Shown in pieces: positions 17,231-28,301 of a stretch of 53,309 nucleotides of DNA. The stretch comes from Aeromonas cavernicola (lineage in GTDB: Bacteria; Pseudomonadota; Gammaproteobacteria; Enterobacterales; Aeromonadaceae), in the NCBI RefSeq assembly GCF_002795305.1, contig NZ_PGGC01000015.1:1-53309 (forward strand), read 5' to 3'. Within the stretch, counting starts at the first letter, position 1; each line of letters begins with the position of its first letter. The notes below the pieces were generated by a model that saw nothing but the letters and a program-made list of their open reading frames with translations, did not search any database and had not been told where the DNA came from. The position numbers were made by a program, and so were the translations under genes.

Positions 17231-18811
17231 ATGTCAATGAGTCTAGGGAACGCATTTGCCAAGAACTTCTTGGGCCATGCACCACAATGGTACAAGAGTG
17301 CTATTTTTATTTTTTTGTTGGTTAATCCCATTGCTTTTTATCTTGACCCTTTTGCGGCGGGTTGGTTACTCGTTGCCGAATTTATCTTCACATTGGCAAT
17401 GGCTCTTAAGTGCTACCCCTTACAACCAGGTGGCCTATTAGCGATTGAGGCGGTGCTGATTGGCATGACCTCCGCAGATCAGGTAAAGCATGAGTTGGTT
17501 GCCAATATTGAAGTGCTATTACTGCTGGTCTTTATGGTCGCAGGTATCTACTTCATGAAGCAGTTATTGCTTTACGTATTTACTAAATTATTGATTGGCG
17601 TTCGCTCTAAAACGTTACTTTCTCTCTCATTCTGTCTCGTTTCCGCTTTCCTCTCGGCATTCCTAGATGCTCTGACCGTGATTGCCGTCGTCATCAGCGT
17701 TGCTACAGGCTTCTACGCTATCTATCACAAGGTATCGTCAGGGAAGGGGTTTACTCACGTACATGACCATACCCATGATCAAGAGGTAGAAGAAAATCAC
17801 CGTCAGGCTCTTGAGCAGTTTCGCGCCTTTTTACGCAGCCTGATGATGCATGCCGCTATCGGTACAGCATTGGGTGGCGTGTGTACTCTGGTAGGCGAAC
17901 CACAAAATCTTATTATCGGAGAGCAGGCCGGATGGCAGTTTAGTGAATTTGCCATTCGAATGGCCCCCGTTTCACTGCCTGTCTTTATCTGCGGTCTATT
18001 AACCTGTGTGTTGGTCGAGAAGATGAAATGGTTCGGTTACGGCACCACGCTGCCAGACTCAGTACGCCGGATCATGGAAGAGTACAACCAGCATGAGAAT
18101 GCTAAACGTACTCCACAGGATAAAGCTAAGTTGATTGTACAGGGATTAATCGCTGTTTGGCTGATCGTTGGCCTGGCACTTCATCTAGCGGCTGTAGGCC
18201 TCATCGGCCTCTCCGTGATTGTTTTAGCTACCTCATTTACTGGTATTACAGAAGAGCACGCCCTAGGCAAAGCCTTTGAAGAGGCACTTCCTTTTACCGC
18301 TCTGTTAGCCGTTTTTTTCAGCGTAGTGGCCGTGATCATTGACCAGCAGCTATTTAAGCCGGTGATCGAATGGGTTCTATCTGCAGAGAAAGAGCAGCAA
18401 CTAGCACTCTTTTATGTCGCCAATGGCTTACTCTCGATGGTCAGCGATAACGTCTTCGTCGGCACTGTCTATATCAATGAAGTAAAAACTGCACTACTTA
18501 ACGGTGCGATAGATCGTGCGCAGTTCGATCTGCTGGCCGTGGCCATTAACACCGGCACCAACTTACCCTCAGTGGCAACCCCTAATGGCCAAGCTGCCTT
18601 CCTGTTTATGCTCACCTCGGCATTGGCGCCGCTGCTTCGCCTCTCCTATGGTCGCATGGTCTGGATGGCCCTACCCTATACCTTAGTACTGGGTTTAGTC
18701 GGCTTTTTCTCGGTAGAGTTACTGCTTGCCCCATTAACAGAATGGTTCTACCAGTCGGGATGGTTGATCCCCCACACCACACTACCAATCAGCCCACCTG
18801 CCATACACTAA
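17231..18811 (+). CDS. nhaB: NhaB, Na+/H+ antiporter
   Basis: A 526-residue multi-spanning inner-membrane protein, with about twelve membrane segments, that matches E. coli NhaB throughout: [63 protein letters not shown] and [17 protein letters not shown] segments. It extrudes Na+ in exchange for H+, and is usually the second antiporter alongside NhaA. A His/Asp-rich loop ([16 protein letters not shown], about residues 176-191) replaces the shorter loop in E. coli. ATG 17231 is used; ATG 17237 is also possible. It is divergent from fadR and followed by dsbB. Confidence 0.97.
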   Translation: MSMSLGNAFAKNFLGHAPQWYKSAIFIFLLVNPIAFYLDPFAAGWLLVAEFIFTLAMALKCYPLQPGGLLAIEAVLIGMTSADQVKHELVANIEVLLLLVFMVAGIYFMKQLLLYVFTKLLIGVRSKTLLSLSFCLVSAFLSAFLDALTVIAVVISVATGFYAIYHKVSSGKGFTHVHDHTHDQEVEENHRQALEQFRAFLRSLMMHAAIGTALGGVCTLVGEPQNLIIGEQAGWQFSEFAIRMAPVSLPVFICGLLTCVLVEKMKWFGYGTTLPDSVRRIMEEYNQHENAKRTPQDKAKLIVQGLIAVWLIVGLALHLAAVGLIGLSVIVLATSFTGITEEHALGKAFEEALPFTALLAVFFSVVAVIIDQQLFKPVIEWVLSAEKEQQLALFYVANGLLSMVSDNVFVGTVYINEVKTALLNGAIDRAQFDLLAVAINTGTNLPSVATPNGQAAFLFMLTSALAPLLRLSYGRMVWMALPYTLVLGLVGFFSVELLLAPLTEWFYQSGWLIPHTTLPISPPAIH

Positions 18812-18816
18812 CCGCC

Positions 18817-18843
18817 AAGGGCCCATCAGGGCCCTTTCTTTTT
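18817..18843 (+). terminator. Terminator of nhaB
   Basis: An eight-base perfect stem AAGGGCCC / GGGCCCTT with ATCA loop is followed by a T-rich tract (TCTTTTT). It lies five bases after the nhaB stop, so dsbB probably needs its own promoter. Confidence 0.88.
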
Positions 18844-18895
18844 GGTGCTCGCTCTGCTCTAATTCGGTCACTCTTTTTACTGCGAGATCAATAAG

Positions 18896-19417
18896 ATGAT
18901 CGAATTTTTGCGCCATCTAGTCACCACCCGACTAGCATGGGGATTATTAGCGGCCTCCGCCCTTTTCCTAGAACTGTGCGCACTTTTTTTCCAGCATGTG
19001 CTAGGCCTGCAGCCTTGTGTAATGTGTATCTATGAACGTTTGGCTGTGTTAGGCGTGCTGTGCGCAGGATTGCTTGGGATGGCTGCACCGCAGAAGTGGT
19101 ATATACGCTGGGGAGCGATGTTATTGTGGGGTTACAGCTCACTCAAAGGGCTTCAGCTAGCACTCAAACATGTCGACTATCAGATGAACCCCTCACCGTT
19201 CAATGTTTGCAGTCCTTATGCCGATTTCCCTAGCTGGTTACCGCTGGATCAGTGGCTGCCTTGGCTTTTTCTCCCCAGCGGGGATTGCGGAGAGATCACT
19301 TGGCAATTCTTAAGTTTTTCCATGCCCCAATGGTTAGTCGCTTTCTTTGCGGCATATCTGCTGGTTTTTATCGTCATCGCCATCGTGGATCTGATAAAAA
19401 GACGCTGCTGCAACTGA
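18896..19417 (+). CDS. dsbB: DsbB, disulfide bond formation protein B
   Basis: A 173-residue four-helix inner-membrane protein with both redox cysteine pairs: Cys41/Cys44 in CVMC and Cys105/Cys131 in the second periplasmic loop, the same spacing as E. coli DsbB (41, 44, 104, 130). The conserved Arg after CVMC (YERLA) is present. It reoxidises DsbA and passes electrons to quinones. It follows nhaB in the same order as in E. coli. Confidence 0.96.
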   Translation: MIEFLRHLVTTRLAWGLLAASALFLELCALFFQHVLGLQPCVMCIYERLAVLGVLCAGLLGMAAPQKWYIRWGAMLLWGYSSLKGLQLALKHVDYQMNPSPFNVCSPYADFPSWLPLDQWLPWLFLPSGDCGEITWQFLSFSMPQWLVAFFAAYLLVFIVIAIVDLIKRRCCN

Positions 19418-19440
19418 TAAAGACAGCTAGATCAGGTCAT

Positions 19441-19481
19441 AGAGAAAGAGGGAGCCACAAAGTGGCTCCCTCTTTCTCTTT
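19441..19481. terminator. Bidirectional terminator between dsbB and dedA
   Basis: An 18-base perfect inverted repeat (19441-19458 and 19462-19479) with an AAA loop lies between the two convergent stops. The stem itself is purine-rich on one side and pyrimidine-rich on the other, so a U-rich 3' side forms for transcripts from dsbB. Confidence 0.85.
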
Positions 19482-19502
19482 ACCGAACAGATAGCACATT
19501 GA

Positions 19503-20153
19503 TTAGTCGGAGCTGCGACTGCTCATTTTCGCTTTGGCAACACCAATCAGCATCGGCAATACCGAGATGCCGATGATGCCGAAGATGAGCAACGTGAAGT
19601 TTTGGCGAAACACCGGTAAGTTGCCAAAGAAATGGCCCGCATAAACAAATGAGACAACCCACAGCACGGCGCCAACCAAATTAAACGCCAAGAAGCGCGG
19701 ATAGGTCATTGCTCCCATGCCAGCCACAAAGGGAGCAAAGGTACGCACAATGGGCAGAAATCGAGTGATGATGATGGTCTTGCCGCCATGCTTGGCATAA
19801 AACCCATGGGTCTTGTCCAAATAGTCGCGACGGAATATTTTGGAGTCAGGATTGCGAAACAGTCGCTCACCGAAAAAGTGACCGATGGTGTAATTGACCA
19901 CATTACCGAGCACCGCAGCGATGATCAAAAGTCCGACCAAGGTGTGCACATCCAGTACACTGCCCACTGTCAGCGCACCCGCCGCAAACAGCAGGGAGTC
20001 ACCCGGCAGGAAAGGGGTCACCACCAGTCCGGTCTCACAGAAGATGATGAGAAATAAAATCGCGTAAACCCAGACGCCGTAATTTTCAAACAGCTCTCTA
20101 AGATGAACGTCAACATGCAGAATAAAGTCGATTACAAAGAGGATCAGATCCAT
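19503..20153 (-). CDS. dedA: DedA family membrane protein
   Basis: A 216-residue DedA/SNARE-associated-fold (VTT) protein very close to E. coli Ded[19 protein letters not shown] at the start, then [19 protein letters not shown], the [19 protein letters not shown] motif and [13 protein letters not shown]. DedA proteins are inner-membrane proteins needed for envelope integrity; several act as flippases of undecaprenyl phosphate or phospholipids. The acidic and basic residues in the re-entrant regions (Glu in FCETG, Asp in PGDS, Arg in ITRF and VRTF) are present. Confidence 0.93.
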   Translation of the reverse strand: MDLILFVIDFILHVDVHLRELFENYGVWVYAILFLIIFCETGLVVTPFLPGDSLLFAAGALTVGSVLDVHTLVGLLIIAAVLGNVVNYTIGHFFGERLFRNPDSKIFRRDYLDKTHGFYAKHGGKTIIITRFLPIVRTFAPFVAGMGAMTYPRFLAFNLVGAVLWVVSFVYAGHFFGNLPVFRQNFTLLIFGIIGISVLPMLIGVAKAKMSSRSSD

Positions 20154-20339
20154 TTTTCCATACCCATAAAGTGAACGGCGTGGAGTCTACGCCAATGCCA
20201 TCTGGGCCACAATCATCGAACTCACCTCTTTTTTACCCCACCAGCAGCAACCTCAAACGCCATCACTTTCCGCCCCCCCTCAAGGGGCTCACTGTGCTAT
20301 CTCCGGAGCCAGATAAATACGGCAAACCCAGGGAAGGAC

Positions 20340-20584
20340 CTACTCTAGAGCACGGCGCACTGCGGGGGGCAAGCAACGCTCCCAGCCCCACAGCAACACC
20401 AGCAGCAAGGTCACGTCATCGAGCCAGCCCAGCAAGGGCATCACGTCGGGGATAAAATCCACCGGACTGATGCCATAAAGCAGGATAAGGATCACCAGCC
20501 CCCTCGCCCACCAAGGGGTCGCTGGATGGCGAAAGCCCTGATAGAGACGGCGCAGTCGTTGCCAGATCAGCCAGCGTTTACGGC

Positions 20585-20588
<4 letters not shown>
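20340..20588 (-). CDS. DUF1232 (YkvA-like) small membrane protein
   Basis: An 82-residue protein with a basic N-terminus and a DUF1232 core. A hydrophobic segment reads [20 protein letters not shown], and the hallmark [18 protein letters not shown] follows, then a second hydrophobic stretch. Its ATG overlaps the uvrB stop in ATGA, so it is probably translated by coupling to uvrB. Function of the family is unknown. The overlap suggests co-expression rather than a DNA-repair role. Confidence 0.85.
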
Positions 20589-22597
<2,009 letters not shown>

Positions 22598-22850
22598 GGA
22601 CACTCCCGACACAAAACAGCAAGAAGTGCAGTGTAACCGAGTGCCTTCTGATGAGATACCACCAAGGATAACCAGGAAGGCTTGACCCCCTTTTGTTGCT
22701 TCTGTATTATCCCCCTCCCTGCCTAGCGTGCTTTAACCATTCAGTCGGCACGGTGTACATCACGCTGTCGCGTAAAGCAGCAGATAGCTAGCCTAATTTT
22801 GCGCCTCACCTCATATTGGATACACTTAATTTTCACCATTTCGGTGCAAG

Positions 22851-22859
22851 TTATCCACT
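22851..22859 (+). other. DnaA-box-like site
   Basis: TTATCCACT differs from the perfect DnaA box TTATCCACA at the last base. It lies about 100 bases to the left of the AT-rich stretch. Confidence 0.45.
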
Positions 22860-23073
22860 TTATTACTTGTCGCTTACAGTTTTAATGCACAACCTCCCCT
22901 GCCGCACTCTCTGATCCCCATTAGTCACCGATTTCCCATGACAGTGTTTTCGACTACCGAATATAACTATTTGATTTTTATCAAAAGTTATTTTTTGAGA
23001 TAATTTTTAAACACCCCTTGCACACCAGAGCTGGCGTGCCTTTCCAGCCGGTTTTCAAGATTCATCAACAGGG

Positions 23074-23096
23074 TTATCCACAATTTCTGTGGGTAA
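23074..23096. other. Inverted pair of DnaA boxes
   Basis: A perfect TTATCCACA (23074-23082) and, five bases on, TGTGGGTAA (23088-23096), whose complement TTACCCACA is one base off consensus. Together they form an inverted repeat in the AT-rich uvrB-ybjL interval. Confidence 0.6.
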
Positions 23097-23597
23097 CTAG
23101 CGCCAAGCCAGTCAGGATGAGGGATAGCCGCTCGTTACCCTATTTGAACAGAGTGACTGACCATTGACCTGATTTTATGCTGTTTTAGCCCTCCTCCCAA
23201 TTTCCCCCAGACTGGGGTGATGTTTGAGGCGTTTTAAAGACATCTTTTGTATCCCTTATGGAGCGCACAATCCCAATAAGAAGGTTACCCTCTCCTTGCT
23301 TTTGCTGTTTCTAGCCTGCCGTCCGCTCTGGTTGAATCTGCTGAAACTCGTGATATTTCGTCACCTAAACAGCAGTTTATAAAGCCTGTGACGGCTGAGC
23401 GGCAACTTCCTTGCTGATAGTATCTTTCACTAATTGACAGCCTGTTTTACGGCTGAAAATGTCGCAGCAGTCCCTCCAGCTGCCGAACCCATGACTTAGG
23501 TGGCCGCTCTCTCACGATTAATCGATGTCGCATACTTCTCTCTGATGCCGAGTTCCGGCACAATAGTGCCCCCACTTTTTCCTCGGTTTTTCCGGGT

Positions 23598-25283
23598 ATG
23601 ACCATCGATTTTGTGACACTGCTTCATCAAAGTGATTCGCTCCTGCTGTTTGTGGTATTGGCCTTTGGCCTGCTGCTGGGCAAAGTTCGGCTCGGTAGCT
23701 TCCAAATTGGTAATACCATTGGCGTGCTATTTACAGCGCTGCTGTTTGGGCAGATTGGCTTCGAATTTACCGTCACCACCGAAAATATCGGCTTTATGCT
23801 GTTCATTTTCTGCGTTGGCATTGAGGCAGGTCCGCACTTCTTTAGCGTATTTTTACGTGACGGTATCCATTACATCACCTTAACGCTGGTGATTTTATTG
23901 ACGGCGCTACTGCTGACCGTCGGCTTGGCCAAGTTCTTTGACCTTGGGCCGGGGATGGCGGCAGGTATTTTGGCGGGTTCCTTGACTTCGACCCCCGCGT
24001 TAGTGGGCTCGCAAGATGCCCTGCGCAGCGGCCTGCTTAATTTACCTCACCAAACCGATATGCAAGCGGTGCTCGATAATATGGGGATCGGCTATGCCCT
24101 GACCTATCTGGTGGGTCTAGTGGGCCTGATGCTGGTGGTACGCTATCTCCCCTCGCTGGCACGGCTCGACCTCAATACCGAGGCGCAGAAGATTGCCCGC
24201 GAGCGGGGACTCTCAGACAGTGAGAGCCGCAAGACCTATCTGCCGATCATCCGCGCCTATCGCGTTGGCCCTGAACTCGCGGCCTGGATCGGTGGCCGCA
24301 CCTTACGTGAGACCGGCATCTATCCCCATACCGGCTGCTATGTGGAGCGGATCCGCCGCAACGGTATTTTGGCCAGCCCCGATGGCGATGCCGTCATTCA
24401 AGAAGGGGACGAAATTGCCCTGGTCGGTTATCCCGAGAGCCACGAAAAGCTCGACGTCAACTACCGTAACGGCAAAGAGGTGTTTGATCGCAATCTGCTG
24501 GATCTACAAATCGTCACCGAAGAGATCGTGGTGAAAAATGACGGGGTGGTTGGCCGTCATCTGGTGGAGCTCAATCTCACTGAGAAAGGCTGCTTCCTCA
24601 ATCGAGTGGTGCGTTCACAAATAGAGATGCCCTTTGATCGCAACATCATGCTGCAAAAGGGCGATGTACTGCAGATCAGCGGTGAAAAGCAGCGGGTCAA
24701 ACTCTTGGCCAATAAGATCGGCTTTATCAGTGTCCACAGCCAGACCACCGACCTCGTCGCCTTTACCACCTTCTTCGTACTGGGACTGCTGATCGGCTCA
24801 GTGTCGCTGGTATTTGGTCAAATTGAGTTTGGTCTTGGCAATGCGGTCGGCCTACTGCTGGCGGGTATTTTGATGGGTTATCTGCGAGCCAACCACCCGA
24901 CGGTCGGCTATGTGCCGCCTGGGGCGCTGCGGCTGGCGAAAGACTTAGGGCTAGCCGTCTTTATGGTCAGCACCGGTCTAAAAGCCGGCGGCGGTATTCT
25001 TGATCACCTGAGCGAAGTCGGTGCCATCGTGCTGTTCTCCGGCATGCTGGTCACCACCCTGCCTGTGCTGGTGGGTTATCTGTTTGGGGTCTGGGTGCTG
25101 AAGATGAACCCAGCCCTGCTGCTGGGGGCAATCACTGGCGCCAGAACCTGCGCGCCAGCCATGGATGTGGTCAACGAAGCCGCTAACAGCTCTATTCCTG
25201 CGCTGGGTTATGCGGGCACCTATGCGGTAGCCAATGTCATGCTGACCCTCGCTGGCTCGTTTATCATCGGCTTCTGGTTCTAG
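23598..25283 (+). CDS. ybjL: YbjL-type transporter of the AspT/AAE family
   Basis: A 561-residue inner-membrane protein, the same length as E. coli YbjL. Two halves of about five membrane segments (about residues 10-185 and 385-560) flank two soluble RCK_C/TrkA-C domains in the middle (about 205-380), with [28 protein letters not shown] text in the first. Both halves carry the glycine-rich motifs of aspartate:alanine exchangers ([44 protein letters not shown]). E. coli YbjL has been reported as a glutamate exporter; that function is inferred here. It is divergent from uvrB. Confidence 0.93.
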   Translation: MTIDFVTLLHQSDSLLLFVVLAFGLLLGKVRLGSFQIGNTIGVLFTALLFGQIGFEFTVTTENIGFMLFIFCVGIEAGPHFFSVFLRDGIHYITLTLVILLTALLLTVGLAKFFDLGPGMAAGILAGSLTSTPALVGSQDALRSGLLNLPHQTDMQAVLDNMGIGYALTYLVGLVGLMLVVRYLPSLARLDLNTEAQKIARERGLSDSESRKTYLPIIRAYRVGPELAAWIGGRTLRETGIYPHTGCYVERIRRNGILASPDGDAVIQEGDEIALVGYPESHEKLDVNYRNGKEVFDRNLLDLQIVTEEIVVKNDGVVGRHLVELNLTEKGCFLNRVVRSQIEMPFDRNIMLQKGDVLQISGEKQRVKLLANKIGFISVHSQTTDLVAFTTFFVLGLLIGSVSLVFGQIEFGLGNAVGLLLAGILMGYLRANHPTVGYVPPGALRLAKDLGLAVFMVSTGLKAGGGILDHLSEVGAIVLFSGMLVTTLPVLVGYLFGVWVLKMNPALLLGAITGARTCAPAMDVVNEAANSSIPALGYAGTYAVANVMLTLAGSFIIGFWF

Positions 25284-25337
25284 GCGCCGCTGATCGTTTC
25301 CTCTTAGGGCCAGTCCTGTCGCCATCAATAGGGTCGC

Positions 25338-25372
25338 GGGTAGGACGGGTAGGACGGGTAGGACGGGTAGGA
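25338..25372. repeat. Tandem 9-base repeat downstream of ybjL
   Basis: The unit TAGGACGGG is repeated three times from 25341, with a partial unit before (GGG) and after (TAGGA). It lies in the intergenic space between convergent ybjL and aroC. No protein-coding role is supported. Confidence 0.9.
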
Positions 25373-25478
25373 ACTGCAGCATAGATATGGTAGGGAGGGC
25401 AAGACCTACGTGGCAAGTGACCTAGCCCTTATGGCAGGGACGTTACGTCATCCGCTACGTCTTGCCCGAGGCCCACAT

Positions 25479-25503
25479 AAAAACGGCCGCCATCAGGCGG
25501 CCG
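25479..25503 (-). terminator. Terminator of aroC
   Basis: Minus strand: CGGCCGCC, four-base loop, GGCGGCCG, then five T. It lies 21 bases after the aroC stop. Confidence 0.9.
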
Positions 25504-25524
25504 AACATACGATTAACCAGCCCC

Positions 25525-26613
25525 TTAACGAAGCTGCGGGGTCTGGGTCGAGACCCCCTGATTTTGTGCTCGGTGGCGCAACAGGTGATCCATGAGCACC
25601 AGGGCAAGCATCGCTTCGGCGATGGGCACGGCGCGAATACCAACACAGGGATCGTGACGTCCCTTAGTGATCATCTCAATCGCCTCGCCTTCGGTGTTGA
25701 TGGTCTTGCCCGGCACCGTGATGCTGGAGGTCGGTTTCAGCGCCATGCTCACCACAATCTCTTGGCCAGAAGAGATCCCCCCCAAAATGCCGCCAGCATG
25801 ATTGCTAGTAAAGCCAGTTGGCGTCATCTGGTCACGGTGTTCGGAGCCTTTTTGCTCCACTACCGCAAACCCATCGCCAATCTCCACCCCTTTGACCGCA
25901 TTGATGCCCATCATGGCGTGGGCAATGTCAGCGTCGAGCCGGTCAAATACCGGCTCGCCGAGACCCACCGGCACATTGCGGGCAATGACTTGGACCTTGG
26001 CGCCGATGCTGTTGCCCTCTTTTTTCAGATCGCGCATGTATTGATCGAGCGCGTCCAACTTGTCTGCATCGGGGAAGAAGAAGGGATTTTGCTCAATCTG
26101 CGCTGCGTCGAACGCCTCGGCCTTGATCGGGCCAAGCTGGGAGAGGAAGCCAATAATCTCGATGCCGTGCACCTGTTTGAGGTACTTCTTGGCAATGGCC
26201 CCTGCTGCCACCCGCATCGCGGTCTCGCGCGCCGATGAACGACCACCACCGCGATAGTCACGCTGGCCATATTTCTGGTGATAGGTGTAGTCCGCATGGC
26301 CCGGCCGGAATAGGTCCTTGATGTCGGAGTAATCTTTGGAGCGCTGATCCGTATTCTCGATCAGCAGCCCAATGGAGGTGCCGGTGGTCTTGCCTTCAAA
26401 CACCCCAGAGAGGATCTTCACCTCATCTGGTTCGCGGCGCGGAGTGGTGTAACGGGACGTGCCGGGCTTGCGCCGATCCAAATCCCACTGTAAATCCGCC
26501 TCGTTTATCTCAAGCCCCGGCGGGCAACCATCAACGATGGCACCCAACGCCACGCCGTGACTCTCACCGAAGGTGGTGACCCGAAAAAGCTGGCCAAAAC
26601 TGTTTCCTGCCAT
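25525..26613 (-). CDS. aroC: AroC, chorismate synthase
   Basis: A 362-residue chorismate synthase, the last step of the shikimate pathway (EPSP to chorismate, reduced FMN-dependent). The family signatures are present: [18 protein letters not shown] at the N-terminus, [20 protein letters not shown], and [18 protein letters not shown] near the C-terminus, with the conserved His residues. It begins nine bases after prmB, so the two form an operon as in E. coli. Confidence 0.97.
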   Translation of the reverse strand: MAGNSFGQLFRVTTFGESHGVALGAIVDGCPPGLEINEADLQWDLDRRKPGTSRYTTPRREPDEVKILSGVFEGKTTGTSIGLLIENTDQRSKDYSDIKDLFRPGHADYTYHQKYGQRDYRGGGRSSARETAMRVAAGAIAKKYLKQVHGIEIIGFLSQLGPIKAEAFDAAQIEQNPFFFPDADKLDALDQYMRDLKKEGNSIGAKVQVIARNVPVGLGEPVFDRLDADIAHAMMGINAVKGVEIGDGFAVVEQKGSEHRDQMTPTGFTSNHAGGILGGISSGQEIVVSMALKPTSSITVPGKTINTEGEAIEMITKGRHDPCVGIRAVPIAEAMLALVLMDHLLRHRAQNQGVSTQTPQLR

Positions 26614-26622
26614 GGTTACCTC

Positions 26623-27558
26623 TTAGTTCTTATAAATGGCGAAATGATCTTGATAGGCGACCAGCTCAGCCTTGGTCATCACAAAGACCCCGTGACCGCC
26701 ATGCTCGAACTCCACCCAGGTAAAGGGGATCTCGGGGAACTGAGCCTCTAGGTGGATCATGCTGTTACCCACTTCGACCACCAACACGCCGTCATCATTG
26801 AGAAAATCAGCGGCGTGAGCGAGTAAACGCTTGGTAAGTTTTAGGCCATCGGAGCCTGATGCCAGTGCCAGCTCCGGCTCGTGACGAAACTCATCCGGCA
26901 GGTCGGACATATCTTCTGAATCAACGTATGGCGGATTGGAGACGATGAGATCGTACTGATCACCTGCTGGTAGATCACGGAACAGATCGGATCGGATTGG
27001 GATAACCTGCTGCTCCAACCCATGATCGTTGATATTGCGCTCGGCCACGTTCAGCGCATCGATGCTGATGTCGATAGCATCCACTTCCGCGCCGGGGAAC
27101 TCGTGGGCCATGATGATGGCAATGCAACCGGATCCCGTGCATAAATCCATGATCCGAGTTGGCTCGTTATTAAGGAAAGGAGCAAAACGATTGGCCACCA
27201 TCTCAGCGATGGGAGAGCGGGGGATCAGCACCCGTTCATCCACATAAAATTCCCACCCCGCATACCACGCCTTGTTGGTGAGGTAAGGCGCTGGGACCCG
27301 CTCTTGAACCCGGCGAATAATCAGTTCGGCGACCCGGTGACGTTCACTGGTGGTCAGACGGGAGTGGCGCATTCCAGGGTCCACGTCCGGTGGCAGATGT
27401 AACGCGGGCAGTACCAGTTGCACAGCCTCATCCCAGGCATTGTCAGTACCATGGCCGTAAAAAATCCCGGCGTCGTTGAAACGACTCATGGCCCAGCGCA
27501 GCATGTCCTGGATGGTATGCATCTCAGCCACCACCTCATCGATAAATATCTTGTCCAA
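26623..27558 (-). CDS. prmB: PrmB, 50S ribosomal protein L3 glutamine methyltransferase (TTG start)
   Basis: A 311-residue class I methyltransferase that methylates a glutamine of ribosomal protein L3. It has the SAM-binding [11 protein letters not shown], the VDAIDIS acidic loop, and the glutamine-methyltransferase motif NPPY ([10 protein letters not shown]). I start it at TTG 27558 (reading (M)DKIFIDEV), because a strong GGAGG lies five bases upstream and E. coli PrmB starts at exactly this residue (MDKIFVDE). The nearest ATG, 27591, would add eleven residues that are not conserved. It is upstream of aroC and divergent from smrB, as in E. coli. Confidence 0.93.
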   Translation of the reverse strand: MDKIFIDEVVAEMHTIQDMLRWAMSRFNDAGIFYGHGTDNAWDEAVQLVLPALHLPPDVDPGMRHSRLTTSERHRVAELIIRRVQERVPAPYLTNKAWYAGWEFYVDERVLIPRSPIAEMVANRFAPFLNNEPTRIMDLCTGSGCIAIIMAHEFPGAEVDAIDISIDALNVAERNINDHGLEQQVIPIRSDLFRDLPAGDQYDLIVSNPPYVDSEDMSDLPDEFRHEPELALASGSDGLKLTKRLLAHAADFLNDDGVLVVEVGNSMIHLEAQFPEIPFTWVEFEHGGHGVFVMTKAELVAYQDHFAIYKN

Positions 27559-27639
27559 ATCCACCTCCAAGTCGAGTAATATCCGGCCCAAGCACCCACT
27601 GTATAGCGGGCAAATGTATACCTAACAGACGAGTCTTTG

Positions 27640-28164
27640 ATGAAAAAATCGCCTTCACCGACGGTCGAGGAAAGCCAGCTGTTTCGCGATGCGATAAAAG
27701 GTACCCGGAAAATAAAGCAAGATACCATAAGGGCCGAGTTACGCCCGGTCAAGCAGAAACACCTATTGCGTGAAAGCCGCGAAACGCTTGGGGTTGACCA
27801 CTTTTTCAGCGATGAGTATCAGCCCTATCTCGACCAAGATGGCCCCACCCGTTATGTGCGTGCAGACATCTCGCCATTCGAGTTAAAAAAGCTCAAGCGG
27901 GGGAGTTATTCACCTGAGATTTATCTGGACCTTCACGGCATGAATCAGCAACAGGCCAAGCTGGAACTAGCCGCCCTGCTCAGCCTGTGCCGCCGTGAAA
28001 ATCTGCACGTTGCGTCGGTGATGCACGGCATCGGCAAACACATACTCAAGCAGCGTATTCCGAGCTGGCTGGCTCAGCACCCCCATGTGCAAGCATTCCA
28101 TCAGGCACCTCGGGAATGGGGGGGAGACAGCGCCATTTTGGTGTTGCTCGATGTGGACGAATAG
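27640..28164 (+). CDS. smrB: SmrB, Smr-domain ribosome-rescue endonuclease
   Basis: A 174-residue protein with an N-terminal helical extension ([19 protein letters not shown]) and a C-terminal Smr domain: [15 protein letters not shown], then [11 protein letters not shown] and [17 protein letters not shown]. In E. coli SmrB cuts mRNA at collided ribosomes. The DLHG and HGxGK catalytic-site motifs are intact. ATG 27640 is chosen; a TTG just upstream in frame is less likely. It is divergent from prmB with 81 bases between, the E. coli arrangement. Confidence 0.94.
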   Translation: MKKSPSPTVEESQLFRDAIKGTRKIKQDTIRAELRPVKQKHLLRESRETLGVDHFFSDEYQPYLDQDGPTRYVRADISPFELKKLKRGSYSPEIYLDLHGMNQQQAKLELAALLSLCRRENLHVASVMHGIGKHILKQRIPSWLAQHPHVQAFHQAPREWGGDSAILVLLDVDE

Positions 28165-28252
28165 CACCGAACATTCGGCCCTAACGCCCTAACGGGTAGC
28201 TTGCACCTGTCATCGGGCAAGTCCAGACACCTATCAATCGCCTAGCAATAAA

Positions 28253-28275
28253 GAGGGGACCATTATGGTCCCCTC
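28253..28275 (-). terminator. Likely terminator of the chitinase gene
   Basis: A perfect stem, GAGGGGACC (28253-28261) and GGTCCCCTC (28267-28275), is followed on the minus strand by TTTATT. On the plus strand no T-run follows, so it serves the chitinase transcript better than smrB. Confidence 0.7.
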
Positions 28276-28301
28276 ATCTGCACGGCAATCATGTCATTCC
28301 G

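Larger units (their letters stand above)
22598..23597. other. 1-kb gene-free divergent interval with DnaA-box-like sites
   Basis: No convincing ORF or RNA gene is seen in the 1,000 bases between divergent uvrB and ybjL. It holds an AT-rich stretch at about 22960-23012 and several DnaA-box-like words, listed separately. The size and AT bias suggest a regulatory or structural role beyond two promoters. Confidence 0.5.

Noticed and set aside
22598-23597. Chromosomal replication origin (oriC)
   Set aside because: DnaA boxes and an AT-rich tract are present, but none of the usual oriC neighbours (mnmG, mioC, dnaA, rpmH) is here and GATC sites are sparse.
24978-25382. A 134-codon minus-strand ORF with repeated Leu-Pro-Val text at its start
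   Set aside because: The repeat text is only the translation of the 9-base tandem repeat, and the rest is antisense to ybjL.
25462-26238. A 258-codon plus-strand ORF
   Set aside because: It lies antisense to the aroC 3' half and has no recognisable family or ribosome site.
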